Below are positions 8,422-17,595 of a DNA stretch of 64,000 bases, piece by piece (the stretch's first letter is position 1; every line of letters starts with the position of its first letter). The DNA is taken from positions 1 through 64,000 of the forward strand of contig JAGQYK010000003.1 of NCBI GenBank assembly GCA_020436125.1, written 5' to 3'. The DNA is from Cyclobacteriaceae bacterium (GTDB taxonomy: Bacteria; Bacteroidota; Bacteroidia; Cytophagales; Cyclobacteriaceae). The notes beneath the pieces are model-generated. The model was not told the DNA's origin. It saw only the letters and a list, made by a program, of their open reading frames with translations, and made no database searches. The position numbers were made by a program, and so were the translations under genes.

Positions 8422-8841
8422 ATGAAAAAGTTGATAATATTGATGATAGTGGGATTGATTGGGTTTACATTTTCCCAATGTACACAGCCGAAAGAAACTG
8501 ATAACACCACAGCTGAATTTAAAGAAGAGATGCGGGAGGATCGGGAGCAGTTGGCGGAAAATCTGAGAGATTTAAGAGATGATATTGATAGGAAATTGGA
8601 TAAAGTTTCCAAAGACATTGAAGATGCATCTCAAGATGCGAAAGAAGAGTTGATCGAAACCAAGAAAGATTTGACCGGACAGCGTTCAGAGCTCGAAAAA
8701 ACGATTGATGAGGTAGAGGATGCTACTGAGGAGACTTGGGAAGATATCCGTGAGGGAGCCAAAACAACTTTTAATGACATTAAAAGTAAAGTTCAAAATT
8801 TGGCCACTAAAATTGATTCGTCAGTAGATCAATCCAGCTAG
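8422..8841 (+). CDS. Small coiled-coil putative lipoprotein
   Basis: A 139-residue protein starting MKKLIILMIVGLIGFTF, with a Cys at residue 20 (FSQCTQ) that is a plausible lipidation site though the -3 position is not Leu. The remainder is a long charged helix with heptad-like spacing (about residues 30-120, rich in E, D, K and R), resembling YtxH/apolipophorin-like stress helices. The ATG at 8377 is rejected because its leader hides the signal sequence. It is probably anchored in a periplasm-facing membrane. Function is unknown. Confidence 0.6.
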   Translation: MKKLIILMIVGLIGFTFSQCTQPKETDNTTAEFKEEMREDREQLAENLRDLRDDIDRKLDKVSKDIEDASQDAKEELIETKKDLTGQRSELEKTIDEVEDATEETWEDIREGAKTTFNDIKSKVQNLATKIDSSVDQSS

Positions 8842-8908
8842 TGCGTTTAGGTTAAGGTGCAATGAGTAGAGCTGGAACGGTAGATACCTGCTATTCTACC
8901 GGTTTTGT

Positions 8909-8942
8909 AGAACCTGTCACATGATGTGACAGGTTCTTTTTT
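8909..8942 (+). terminator. Rho-independent terminator after the CsbD/lipoprotein genes
   Basis: Arms 8909-8922 and 8924-8937 are perfectly complementary, giving about 12-13 bp with a small loop, and are followed by a T run to 8942. A second, weaker hairpin (CGGTAGA...TCTACCG, about 8878-8901) lies just upstream. Confidence 0.85.
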
Positions 8943-9022
8943 GCTTAGAAATTATTTGAATAGAGCGTCAAGGGCTATTGTTTTGCCTATATTTCGAGCT
9001 GAATTTTATCAAATAAAAATCA

Positions 9023-10594
9023 ATGATGAAGCGAAAAGTTGACTCTCAGGAACTCGGTAAAAAGTTTGATGAGTTGCACCGAAAAAATCAAGAATCACTG
9101 TTAGGTGGTGGAGAGAAGAGAATTGAACAACAACACGCAAGGAATAAATTAACAGCCCGTGAGCGCGTTCATCTGTTAATGGATGAAGGGTCATTTGAGG
9201 AGTTAGGTAAATTTGTTATGCACCGATCTAAGGATTTTGGGCTTGACAAAGAATATTATTTGGGGGATGGTGTTGTGACAGGCTACGGCACTATTAATGG
9301 CAGACTTGTTTATGTTTTCTCGCAAGATTTTACCGTGTTTGGTGGATCTCTTTCGGAGACACACGCAGAGAAAATTGTGAAAGTAATGGAATTGGCCATG
9401 CAAAATGGTGCGCCATTAATTGGTCTTAATGATTCAGGGGGTGCTCGTATTCAGGAAGGTGTGGTATCGCTGGGTGGATATGCAGATATTTTTTATCGCA
9501 ATGTAATGGCATCAGGAGTTATTCCGCAGATATCTGCCATCATGGGGCCTTGTGCGGGTGGAGCAGTTTATTCACCGGCCATGACCGATTTTATCTTTAT
9601 GGTGGAGAATACATCATTCATGTTTGTGACTGGACCTAATGTGGTAAAAACCGTAACACATGAGAATGTAACTGCGGAAGAATTGGGAGGGGCCAGTGCA
9701 CACAGTATGAAAAGTGGGGTGACCCATTTTGCTTCTGCTAATGAAATGGAATGTATCAATCAGATCAAGCAATTACTGAGTTACATGCCTCAAAATTGTG
9801 AGGAAGATGCTCCACGCCTCGACTATACGCCATCCGAAGAGGTCAGAGAAAAACTGAACAGTATCATTCCTGATAACCCCAACCAACCGTATGATATGAG
9901 GGAGGTGATTGATGGGATTGTTGATCAGGGAAGTTTCTTTGAGGCACATAAAAATTTTGCTGAAAACATTGTTGTAGGCTTTGCGCGAATTGCGGGAAGA
10001 AGTATTGGAATAGTAGGCAACCAACCTGCGTCTTTGGCAGGGGTATTGGATATCGATGCCAGCGTGAAAGGAGCAAGATTTGTTCGTTTTTGTGATTGCT
10101 TTAATATTCCATTGTTGGTGTTGGAGGATGTTCCTGGGTTTCTGCCGGGTACTGATCAGGAATGGAATGCGATTATCACTAATGGAGCAAAACTGTTGTA
10201 CGCATTTTCAGAGGCCACAGTGCCACGAGTTACAGTCATTACCCGTAAGGCATATGGTGGAGCTTATGACGTAATGAATTCTAAACATATTGGGGCAGAT
10301 TTGAACTATGCATGGCCAACAGCAGAGATTGCTGTGATGGGTGCTAAAGGAGCCGCTGAAATTATTTTTAAAAGAGAAATTGCTGAAGCGGAGAATCCTG
10401 AAGCCAAGCTGAACGAGAAAGTTGATGAATATACGCGCAAGTTTGCCAACCCTTACAGGGCAGCCCATCGTGGGTACATTGATGAGGTGATTTATCCTGA
10501 TCAGACCCGAGAAAAATTGATTCGAGCCTTTCAGATGTTAGAAAATAAAGTGGCTAAATTGCCTAAGAAGAAACACGGTAATATTCCGTTATAA
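9023..10594 (+). CDS. Acyl-CoA carboxylase carboxyltransferase (propionyl-CoA carboxylase beta type)
   Basis: A 523-residue carboxyltransferase of full PCC-beta length, with two crotonase-like halves. Visible blocks are [34 protein letters not shown] (first acyl-CoA pocket), [19 protein letters not shown] and, in the second half, [17 protein letters not shown] and [18 protein letters not shown]. It should transfer the carboxyl group from biotin to propionyl-CoA, feeding methylmalonyl-CoA. No biotin carboxylase or biotin carrier gene lies nearby, so partners must be encoded elsewhere. The start could also be the second Met at 9026. Confidence 0.92.
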   Translation: MMKRKVDSQELGKKFDELHRKNQESLLGGGEKRIEQQHARNKLTARERVHLLMDEGSFEELGKFVMHRSKDFGLDKEYYLGDGVVTGYGTINGRLVYVFSQDFTVFGGSLSETHAEKIVKVMELAMQNGAPLIGLNDSGGARIQEGVVSLGGYADIFYRNVMASGVIPQISAIMGPCAGGAVYSPAMTDFIFMVENTSFMFVTGPNVVKTVTHENVTAEELGGASAHSMKSGVTHFASANEMECINQIKQLLSYMPQNCEEDAPRLDYTPSEEVREKLNSIIPDNPNQPYDMREVIDGIVDQGSFFEAHKNFAENIVVGFARIAGRSIGIVGNQPASLAGVLDIDASVKGARFVRFCDCFNIPLLVLEDVPGFLPGTDQEWNAIITNGAKLLYAFSEATVPRVTVITRKAYGGAYDVMNSKHIGADLNYAWPTAEIAVMGAKGAAEIIFKREIAEAENPEAKLNEKVDEYTRKFANPYRAAHRGYIDEVIYPDQTREKLIRAFQMLENKVAKLPKKKHGNIPL

Positions 10595-10611
10595 TTTTAA
10601 TTGAGCTTACT

Positions 10612-11682
10612 ATGGACAAGAAGAGTAAAAAATTTCTATTTGATTATTTAAATAACGCATCTCCAACAGGTTTTGAACATACCGGTCAGCAGATTTGGCT
10701 GGATTATATTAAGCCCTACACAGATGAATATATGGTAGACACTTACGGCACAGCCGTGGGCGTGATCAATCCTAAAGGAAAATATAAAGTGGTGATCGAG
10801 GCACATGCCGATGAAATTTCATGGTTTGTCAATTACATAACTCCTGAAGGATATATTTATGTGAGAAGAAATGGTGGTTCTGACCATCAGATTGCTCCGT
10901 CTATGCGTGTAAATATCCATACAGAAAAAGGAGTGGTAAAGGGCGTATTTGGATGGCCAGCGATCCACGTTCGTGATAATGCTAAAGAAGAAACACCTAC
11001 ACTCAAAAATATTTTTATTGATATTGGATGCGAGTCAAAAAAGGAAGTAGAGGCATTGGGAGTGCACGTAGGTTGTGTGATAACCTTCGAAGATGAATTG
11101 ATGGAATTAAATAAAAACTATTTAACCGGACGTGCATTGGACAACCGGATGGGTGGTTTTATGATTGCCGAAGTGGCGAGAAGACTAAAAGAGAGTAAAG
11201 CCAAACTTCCCTTCTGTTTGTATATAGTAAACTCGGTTCAAGAAGAAATCGGTTTACGAGGAGCAGAAATGATTTCAAGAAGATTAAAGCCAGATCTCGC
11301 AATTTGTACTGATGTGACTCATGATACAGGCTCTCCCATGTACAACAAAAAAGAAAGCGGAGATCTAAAGTGTGGGGATGGACCTGTATTGTGCTATGGA
11401 CCTGCCGTGCAAAACAATGTTTTAAAAGCAATTATCAAAATTGCGGATAAGAAAAAGATCCCCTTCCAGCGTCAGGCGGTATCACGGTCAACAGGGACGG
11501 ATACAGATTCATTTGCTTATTCAGCAGAAGGCGTTGCTTCTGCACTGATTTCACTTCCATTGAAATACATGCATACTACGGTAGAAACAGTGCATAAGGA
11601 CGATGTGGAAAATGTAATCAAGTTGATTCATGAAGTAGTGTTGAATCTAAAACCGGGTGAAGACTACAGGTACATCAAATAA
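10612..11682 (+). CDS. M42 family metallopeptidase (glutamyl aminopeptidase/tetrahedral TET type)
   Basis: A 356-residue di-metal aminopeptidase with all the expected ligands: H65 (IEAHADE), D177 (GRALDNRMG), catalytic E211 and ligand E212 (VQEEIGLRGA), D234 (CTDVTHD) and H321 (KYMHTTVE). It is cytoplasmic, without a signal peptide, and probably forms a large self-compartmentalised complex that trims peptides. It lies 17 bases after the carboxyltransferase gene and probably shares its transcript, though there is no obvious functional link. A terminator follows. Confidence 0.92.
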   Translation: MDKKSKKFLFDYLNNASPTGFEHTGQQIWLDYIKPYTDEYMVDTYGTAVGVINPKGKYKVVIEAHADEISWFVNYITPEGYIYVRRNGGSDHQIAPSMRVNIHTEKGVVKGVFGWPAIHVRDNAKEETPTLKNIFIDIGCESKKEVEALGVHVGCVITFEDELMELNKNYLTGRALDNRMGGFMIAEVARRLKESKAKLPFCLYIVNSVQEEIGLRGAEMISRRLKPDLAICTDVTHDTGSPMYNKKESGDLKCGDGPVLCYGPAVQNNVLKAIIKIADKKKIPFQRQAVSRSTGTDTDSFAYSAEGVASALISLPLKYMHTTVETVHKDDVENVIKLIHEVVLNLKPGEDYRYIK

Positions 11683-11698
11683 AAGAATGAAAAATTTG

Positions 11699-11732
11699 AA
11701 AAAGGCTTCTGTAACTTCGGAAGCCTTTTTTG
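11699..11732 (+). terminator. Rho-independent terminator after the M42 peptidase gene
   Basis: AAAAAGGCTTC (11699-11709) pairs with GAAGCCTTTTT (11720-11730). The stem can be extended inward by a G.T pair, and a T run ends it. It lies only about 10 bases before the next start codon at 11740. Confidence 0.85.
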
Positions 11733-11739
11733 TTTAAGG

Positions 11740-12516
11740 ATGAGCACTTTACAGAAAACAGTTATTGATCAGCTGGGTAATGAAGTGAAATTCAATTATC
11801 CGCCACAACGCATCATATCCCTAGTACCTTCTCAAACAGAACTACTTTATGATTTGGAGTTAGAAGAGAGGGTGGTGGGTATTACTAAATTTTGTGAACG
11901 CCCATCACGTTGGCATCAAACGAAAACCAAAGTAGGTGGTACTAAAAAATTGCAATTAAAGACTATCGAAGCTCTCGAACCTGATTTGATCATAGGCAAT
12001 AAGGAAGAAAACGAGAAGGAGAGTATTGAAATCTTACAGTTGAAGTATCCTGTTTGGATGAGTGACATTGTTACACTCGATGATGCTTTATGGATGATCA
12101 ATGGAGTGGGGGAGTTGACGGGTAGTCTTGAGAAAAGTAGAGCTATTAACAATAAAATAACACAGGCGTTTGCGAAGGTAAAAAAGCATAAGGCTAGCGT
12201 ACTTTATCTTATTTGGCGCAATCCGTGGATGGGCGCAGGTAAAGGCACATTTATTGATGCTATGCTGGATCAAATGGGTTTAACCAATGTGTTAACAACC
12301 AGCCGCTATCCGGAGCTTTCTGCAGAGCAGATTCAAGTGCTTAATCCTGATCATGTTTTTTTCTCCTCTGAGCCTTACCCTTTTCAGGAAAATCATATTT
12401 TTGAGCTTAAGGATATCATTCCTCATTCAAAATTAACCCTTGTAGACGGTCAGTTTTTTAGCTGGTACGGAAGCCGACTGATTGGCGCTCCAGGTTATTT
12501 TAATACTCTTTTCTAA
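11740..12516 (+). CDS. BtuF/TroA-like substrate-binding protein without a signal peptide
   Basis: A 258-residue helical-backbone metal-receptor family protein. It opens with DQLGNEVKFNYPPQRIISLVPSQTELLYDL, characteristic of cobalamin/iron-siderophore binding proteins (the first strand and helix of lobe 1), and contains LEPDLIIGNKEEN and WRNPWMGAGKGTFIDAML in lobe 2. No signal peptide or lipobox is visible, so it would remain in the cytoplasm unless exported in another way. No permease or ATPase is adjacent. The ligand is unknown; cobinamide, heme-like or metal chelates are possible. Confidence 0.75.
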   Translation: MSTLQKTVIDQLGNEVKFNYPPQRIISLVPSQTELLYDLELEERVVGITKFCERPSRWHQTKTKVGGTKKLQLKTIEALEPDLIIGNKEENEKESIEILQLKYPVWMSDIVTLDDALWMINGVGELTGSLEKSRAINNKITQAFAKVKKHKASVLYLIWRNPWMGAGKGTFIDAMLDQMGLTNVLTTSRYPELSAEQIQVLNPDHVFFSSEPYPFQENHIFELKDIIPHSKLTLVDGQFFSWYGSRLIGAPGYFNTLF

Positions 12517-12550
12517 TCGAATTTGATTTCTATTTCATATCAAATCCGAT
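12516..12550. terminator. Convergent-gene hairpin between the BtuF-like gene and aroA
   Basis: Arms 12516-12527 and 12539-12550 pair with one mismatch (12 bp, 11-base loop). The hairpin overlaps the stop of the BtuF-like gene and the final codons of aroA. It is a likely shared terminator. Confidence 0.45.
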
Positions 12551-13750
12551 CGCCCTCAAATCATCCCAAAACTCTGGGTAAGACTTATTGACAACTTCTG
12601 GTGCTTCAATTTCCACATCCATGAGCGTAGCCAAAGGAGCAAATCCCATGGCCATGCGGTGATCATGATAAGTATTGATTTTGATTTTTTCTGAAGAGAT
12701 CTTTCCAGGGGTGAGTGTGAAAATTCCTTTTGAGGTTTCCACTAGTTGGGCGTCCACTTTACTCAATTCATTTTGCAGGGCGGCAATACGATCTGTCTCT
12801 TTGATGTAAAGGCTTTCCAATCCAGTAAAAGTACCTCTTACTTCTTTCATAGCACATACTGGAAGGACAGTTTGAGCCAAATCAGGGCAGTCCTTGAAAT
12901 CCCATTCCAAATGTGTATTGATAAGGTCTGTTTTATTTAGAATGGCGTTACCATTTTCAAATCGAGTATTTACTCCGAGTTGCTCCATAATCTCCACAAT
13001 TACCCGATCTCCTTGAATAGAGTAGGGCAAAACATCAGAAAGAGTAATCGAAGACTTTTCTGCCAAGGCTACGATAGCATACCAGTAGCTTAAGGCAGAC
13101 CAGTCGGGTTCTACAGTAATGCTGGTGGGCATATATTGGCCAGGTAGTATTACTATTTTTCCATTCTTCATGAAAAACCTTCCTCCAAAACTGGCCATCA
13201 AGGCTGCTGTCATTTCAATGTAAGGCCAGCTGCCCACTTTTCCTTCCAGATTAATGGTAAGCCCTTCTGGCAAAATAGGGGCAATCATCATCAGGGCGGA
13301 GATGTACTGGCTGCTGACATTCCCAGGTAAAGATATTTCGGATGTTTTTTGAGAAATGAAGCCCTTTACCTCATGGGGAGGAAATCCTTCCTTTTCTAAA
13401 TAATTGATGTCTGCTCCAATCTCCCTTAAGGCTTTCACCAATAGTCCTATCGGTCTTTCTTTCATTCTTGGCGTTCCTGTGAGCACCTTATTTTGGCCTG
13501 TAATGGCATAATATGCCGTAAGAAAGCGCATAGTAGTGCCGGCATCCATGGCATCGATGGTTTTCTCGGGGTTAGCGAGTAGGCTTTTCATGAGTTGGGT
13601 ATCGCGTGCGGTTGCCAGATTGCTAACTGTCGAACGGTTGCCGGAGAGGGCATTTAAAATTAAGGCACGGTTACTGATACTTTTGGAAGCTGGAAGCTTC
13701 TGTATGGTTCCCCCTATCTGGGGTGTGTGTTTGAGATGAAGATTAGGCAT
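12530..13750 (-). CDS. aroA: 3-phosphoshikimate 1-carboxyvinyltransferase (EPSP synthase)
   Basis: A 406-residue enzyme adding enolpyruvate from PEP to shikimate-3-phosphate. It shows LPASKSISNRAL (K23 and S24 bind substrate), DAGTTMRFLTAYYA (Asp replaces the common Asn of NAGTTMR), LYIKETDRIAALQNEL and the C-terminal NTYHDHRMAMGFA. The length is slightly short of the usual 425-430. It lies in the same orientation as aroB and the DAHP synthase gene but is separated from them by a small gene on the other strand. Confidence 0.93.
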   Translation of the reverse strand: MPNLHLKHTPQIGGTIQKLPASKSISNRALILNALSGNRSTVSNLATARDTQLMKSLLANPEKTIDAMDAGTTMRFLTAYYAITGQNKVLTGTPRMKERPIGLLVKALREIGADINYLEKEGFPPHEVKGFISQKTSEISLPGNVSSQYISALMMIAPILPEGLTINLEGKVGSWPYIEMTAALMASFGGRFFMKNGKIVILPGQYMPTSITVEPDWSALSYWYAIVALAEKSSITLSDVLPYSIQGDRVIVEIMEQLGVNTRFENGNAILNKTDLINTHLEWDFKDCPDLAQTVLPVCAMKEVRGTFTGLESLYIKETDRIAALQNELSKVDAQLVETSKGIFTLTPGKISSEKIKINTYHDHRMAMGFAPLATLMDVEIEAPEVVNKSYPEFWDDLRAIGFDMK

Positions 13751-13836
13751 GGGAGCTTAAGTTAAAAAAATAAATATTAGTCATCCTTTTTACTTTGGTG
13801 TGAAACATTTTAATTTGATTTGTGGTTTATAACAGC

Positions 13837-14028
13837 ATGGGTGCATCTAAAAAATTTGCAATTGGATTAGGGTTGGCAGGTGGTGCCGCTCTTTTTACCG
13901 CTTGGTTGCTTTCTGGCTCTAGAGGTCAGAAAACAAAGGACTATTTGGTGAAAAAAGCGCAAGACCTGAAGCAAACATTAAAGAAAGAAATAGATTCAAA
14001 TGATGACAACGAGGCCCACTACATCTAA
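13837..14028 (+). CDS. Small YtxH-like membrane protein
   Basis: A 63-residue protein starting MGASKKFAIGLGLAGGAALFTAWLLSG: one glycine-rich membrane helix at about 8-27, then a charged helix (KTKDYLVKKAQDLKQTLKKE). This layout matches YtxH/gas-vesicle-like small stress proteins. A GTG five codons upstream (13822) is an alternative start. It lies on the plus strand between aroA and aroB, and its TAA overlaps the aroB stop by four bases. Function is unknown. Confidence 0.65.
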   Translation: MGASKKFAIGLGLAGGAALFTAWLLSGSRGQKTKDYLVKKAQDLKQTLKKEIDSNDDNEAHYI

Positions 14029-15053
14029 AGTGAGCGATAGTAATCTAATGAATTACGAATTTCATTTTCGTTAACCTCTACATCCCACACCGCATGACCT
14101 ACTCCTTCAAGTAGGGCCATCAATACTCTATTGCCTTTGTTTTTCTTGTCCTGAGTTACCCATTCCAGTATGGCTTCCGTAGTGGGTAGGTTCTTTTCTT
14201 TTCCGAAAACACCTTTGATATAATTTGTAACCTCACCAAGATCTGCCTCCGAGAGCATTCCTTTTTGAAAGGAAATGTGAGACTCTGTGATCATGCCTAC
14301 TGCAATGGCCTCACCATGAAATAATGGTGAATCAGTGGTAAGACAACAACTTTCAACCGCGTGACCGATGGTATGGCCAAAATTTAAAATCTTGCGAATG
14401 CCTCCTTCATAAGGATCGGTTTCGGCAATGCCCGATTTGAATTGGAAAGAAAAGTCGATTAGGTCCTCCCAATTTTGCTCATCCAGCCCCTTCCTGTTAA
14501 TGCTGTTCCATTTCCCCTTATCAGCAATCAAACTGTGTTTAATCACCTCGGCATAGCCTGATCTCAATTCTCTTACTGGTAATGTTGTTAAAAAATTAGG
14601 AGATATTAGGGTAGCAGTGGGTTCCCTGAACAAACCAATATGGTTTTTGAAGCCCATAAAATCAATGCCCAACTTACCACCTACGCTGGCGTCTACTTGA
14701 GAGAGCAGTGTGGTAGGCACCAAAATGAAATCGATTCCCCTCTTAAAGGTGGAGGCGCAAAATCCTCCCATATCTCCCAGTACCCCACCCCCCAGCACAA
14801 TTAGAATGGAGTGCCTATCAAATCCTTTATGAGTAAGCTGTTCCCAAATGTTTTGACAGGTCTCTAATGTTTTAAACTTTTCACCCGCTTCCACCCTCAG
14901 TAATTCGAAATTCGGAATTTCACTTTGGATCAGAGGAAGGCATAAGTTTTCGGTATTGACATCTACCAACACTCCTATTTTACTGTAACTTTTCTGGCCT
15001 AGTATATCTTGTAGCGGTTGGCCAATCTTCCGCTTAATAATTACGCTTTGCAC
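14025..15053 (-). CDS. aroB: 3-dehydroquinate synthase
   Basis: A 342-residue NAD-dependent cyclase converting DAHP to 3-dehydroquinate. It carries the glycine-rich block LGGGVLGDMGGFCASTFKRG, the substrate/metal segment PTTLLSQVDASVGGKLGID, and metal-ligand His residues in KILNFGHTIGHAVE. Its first base overlaps the last base of the upstream DAHP synthase gene, so the two are translationally coupled. At its other end the stop codon overlaps that of the YtxH-like gene. Confidence 0.94.
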   Translation of the reverse strand: MQSVIIKRKIGQPLQDILGQKSYSKIGVLVDVNTENLCLPLIQSEIPNFELLRVEAGEKFKTLETCQNIWEQLTHKGFDRHSILIVLGGGVLGDMGGFCASTFKRGIDFILVPTTLLSQVDASVGGKLGIDFMGFKNHIGLFREPTATLISPNFLTTLPVRELRSGYAEVIKHSLIADKGKWNSINRKGLDEQNWEDLIDFSFQFKSGIAETDPYEGGIRKILNFGHTIGHAVESCCLTTDSPLFHGEAIAVGMITESHISFQKGMLSEADLGEVTNYIKGVFGKEKNLPTTEAILEWVTQDKKNKGNRVLMALLEGVGHAVWDVEVNENEIRNSLDYYRSL

Positions 15054-16144
15054 TATTTTTTCTTTTCAGTTTCTTGCCCCATTATCTCCGTCTGAATTCG
15101 AATAGATTCGTCATGGATGGCTTTATAAATTTCTTGTATGAATTCTGAGGTCAGGTTTTTTCCATTGCCCCAAGCTGTTCTTGAGTTGAGAATCTCATTC
15201 CAGCGTTCTAATTGAAATACAGTTACATTATTTTCTTTCTTGTAGTCGCCTATTTTTTCTATCAGCTGCTTCCTTAGCGAAAGCACCTCAATTAACTCCT
15301 GATCGATAAGGTCAATTTTTTCTCTTAGCTGTTCCAGCTGACTAATAAATAAAGCATCATTGGAATGCTTTTTGGCAAACCTAAGCTGACTTATTATTTT
15401 ACTCAATCCTTCAGGAGTTACCTGCTGATCTGCATCGCTTAATGCCTGTTCAGGGTTGGGATGTGTTTCAATCATTAAGCCATCATAACCCAAATCCAAT
15501 GCTTTTTGGCTTACTTCAAAAATCATATCTCTGTTGCCCGCAATATGACTTGGATCACAGATGAGAGGTAAAGAAGGAAAATTTGATTTTAACTCAATGG
15601 CGATTTGCCAGCTGGGTGTATTTCTGAATTTGGATTTTTGGTAAGAAGAAAACCCACGGTGGATTGCCGCTATTTTCTTATTTCCGGTATTATAAATTCG
15701 CTCAAGAGCACCTTGCCATAAGGCCAAATCTGGGTTAATCGGATTTTTTACAAGAATCGGAAGGTCTACTCCCTCGACTGCATTGGCTATTTCTTGTACG
15801 AGAAATGGATTGACGGTGGTGCGTGCTCCGATCCACAATATATCTATACCGTATTTCAGTGCCGCCTCAGCATGTTGCGGAGTGGCTACTTCAGTAGCTA
15901 CCTTAATGGGAACTTGCTGTTTTACAGCTTTAAGCCATTTGAGTGCTTCAACACCTTTGCCTTCAAAGGAGTTGGGTCGGGTTCTGGGTTTCCATGCCCC
16001 TGCCCGCATTACACCAATACCTAACTGACTTAAATGGGTACCCACTTGCATCAGTTGTTCAGGGCTTTCAGCGCTACAAGGCCCCGCTATTAGCAGCGCA
16101 TTATTTTTGTTATGGGTCCAACTTCGCCAGTCGTCAAAAATCAT
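15053..16144 (-). CDS. Bifunctional DAHP synthase (type I beta) / chorismate mutase
   Basis: A 363-residue fusion. Residues 1-255 are the KDPG-aldolase-like DAHP synthase, with the signature IAGPCSAES (19-27), RAGAWKPRTRPNSFEG, the metal Cys loop DPSHIAGNRD and IETHPNP. Residues about 265-350 are an AroQ-class chorismate mutase (LREKIDLIDQELIEVLSLRKQLIEKIGDYK). The fusion is known in Bacteroidota, where the mutase domain makes the synthase sensitive to prephenate. It controls entry into aromatic amino-acid synthesis and heads the aroB transcript. Confidence 0.92.
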   Translation of the reverse strand: MIFDDWRSWTHNKNNALLIAGPCSAESPEQLMQVGTHLSQLGIGVMRAGAWKPRTRPNSFEGKGVEALKWLKAVKQQVPIKVATEVATPQHAEAALKYGIDILWIGARTTVNPFLVQEIANAVEGVDLPILVKNPINPDLALWQGALERIYNTGNKKIAAIHRGFSSYQKSKFRNTPSWQIAIELKSNFPSLPLICDPSHIAGNRDMIFEVSQKALDLGYDGLMIETHPNPEQALSDADQQVTPEGLSKIISQLRFAKKHSNDALFISQLEQLREKIDLIDQELIEVLSLRKQLIEKIGDYKKENNVTVFQLERWNEILNSRTAWGNGKNLTSEFIQEIYKAIHDESIRIQTEIMGQETEKKK

Positions 16145-16257
16145 ATTTCAGCTTACTCGGTATTTCAAACAAAATAACTCAATTATTGACTGTAGATATA
16201 AAAATAGGCTAAAAGAATTGCCACCGCTCTTATATTTACGCCCATAAATTAGGCCCC

Positions 16258-17445
16258 ATGGAAGTTGATACAAAAGTTAAATTTAATGATACCGAGACTG
16301 CGTTTTCTTATAAAAGTGATGCTGAATTAAGGAAGGCGAATTTCATTTTCACATTGGTGAACAATCCTGTGATATCTGGTCTTGCTGTTCGAGCTGTAAG
16401 ATTAGGATTGTTTCTTCATCTCCCAATAAAAGCGTTGATTAAAAATACTGTTTTTGATCACTTTTGCGGAGGTGAAAACATTGAACAATGCAGACCGATC
16501 ATAAAGAATATTAGTGACCATAATGTTCGTGCTATATTGGACTATTCGGTTGAAGGAGAAAAAACAGAAGAGGGGTTTGATAAAACGACTTCGGAAATAC
16601 TCCAAACTTTTGAAGAGGCAAAGGGTAATGACAGTATCCCTTTTGGTGTATTTAAAATGACAGGGCTTGCAGATACAGCACTACTCGAAAAGATTAACTC
16701 AAAAAAGACGTTGACTGCGGAGGAAGTGTCTGCATTTGAACGGATAAGAAACAGAGTGGATAGAATTTGTAAGAAAGCACACGATTATCAAATCAAGGTA
16801 TTAATTGATGCAGAAGAAACATGGATTCAAGATCCTATCGATCAATTGGCCTATGAGATGATGAAGAAATATAATACGACATCAGCTATTGTATTCAACA
16901 CGTATCAAATGTATAGAGCGGATATGTTGACCAATATGCGCAATGCTCACCATGAAGCAACCATGCATAATTACCATCTTGGTGTAAAGATGGTGAGAGG
17001 AGCGTACATGGAGAAGGAGAGGGAGCGTGCCGAGAAAATGAATTACCCAGACCCGATTCAACCTTCAAAGGAAGCAACAGACGAAAGTTTTAATAAAGCA
17101 CTTGCTTTCTGTATTGATAATAAGCAAAGAATTTCACTCATGTGCGGGTCGCATAACGATTACAGTAATCAATATCTTACTGTATTAATGGAGAAGCATA
17201 GCATGAAAAATAATGACAGTCGAGTTTGGTTTGCTCAGCTTTTTGGTATGAGCGACACCATTTCTTTCAACCTGGCTAGGGAGGGTTATAATGTGGCGAA
17301 ATATCTGCCCTATGGCCCAGTAAAGGCTGTGGTTCCCTATTTGCTGCGCAGGGCTGAAGAAAACACTTCTGTGGCTGGTCAAAGTAGCCGAGAATTGACT
17401 CAAATAAGGACTGAACTTTCCAGAAGAAAATCAGCTCACGCATAG
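16258..17445 (+). CDS. Proline dehydrogenase (monofunctional)
   Basis: A 395-residue FAD-dependent (beta-alpha)8-barrel enzyme oxidising proline to pyrroline-5-carboxylate. Recognisable blocks are FKMTGLAD, VKMVRGAYMEKERERAE, LMCGSHNDYSN and the C-terminal YLPYGPVKAVVPYLLRRAEEN, which contains the RRxxEN substrate motif. There is no aldehyde dehydrogenase (PutA) domain, so P5C dehydrogenase must be separate. A -7-like TATATTTA lies at 16231-16238, about 20 bases upstream of the ATG. It is divergent from the DAHP synthase gene. Confidence 0.92.
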   Translation: MEVDTKVKFNDTETAFSYKSDAELRKANFIFTLVNNPVISGLAVRAVRLGLFLHLPIKALIKNTVFDHFCGGENIEQCRPIIKNISDHNVRAILDYSVEGEKTEEGFDKTTSEILQTFEEAKGNDSIPFGVFKMTGLADTALLEKINSKKTLTAEEVSAFERIRNRVDRICKKAHDYQIKVLIDAEETWIQDPIDQLAYEMMKKYNTTSAIVFNTYQMYRADMLTNMRNAHHEATMHNYHLGVKMVRGAYMEKERERAEKMNYPDPIQPSKEATDESFNKALAFCIDNKQRISLMCGSHNDYSNQYLTVLMEKHSMKNNDSRVWFAQLFGMSDTISFNLAREGYNVAKYLPYGPVKAVVPYLLRRAEENTSVAGQSSRELTQIRTELSRRKSAHA

Positions 17446-17595
17446 TTACAAAGATACGGGCGCTGCCTGATAATGACTTCTGGCTGTTTAAAAGCTGGTT
17501 TAAAAATTGTAAATGGGTAGTAAAGGTGCCTAGGGGCTCTAAGCCTAAATCATTATTTTTGCGCACTTTTATATACAATCAACAGCCGCAATTCG

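Noticed and set aside
17512..17545. GG-N10-GC match upstream of lysS
   Set aside because: Both boxes are poor (TGGGTA and GGTGC), and lysS is a housekeeping gene with a -7-like element nearby. Chance match.
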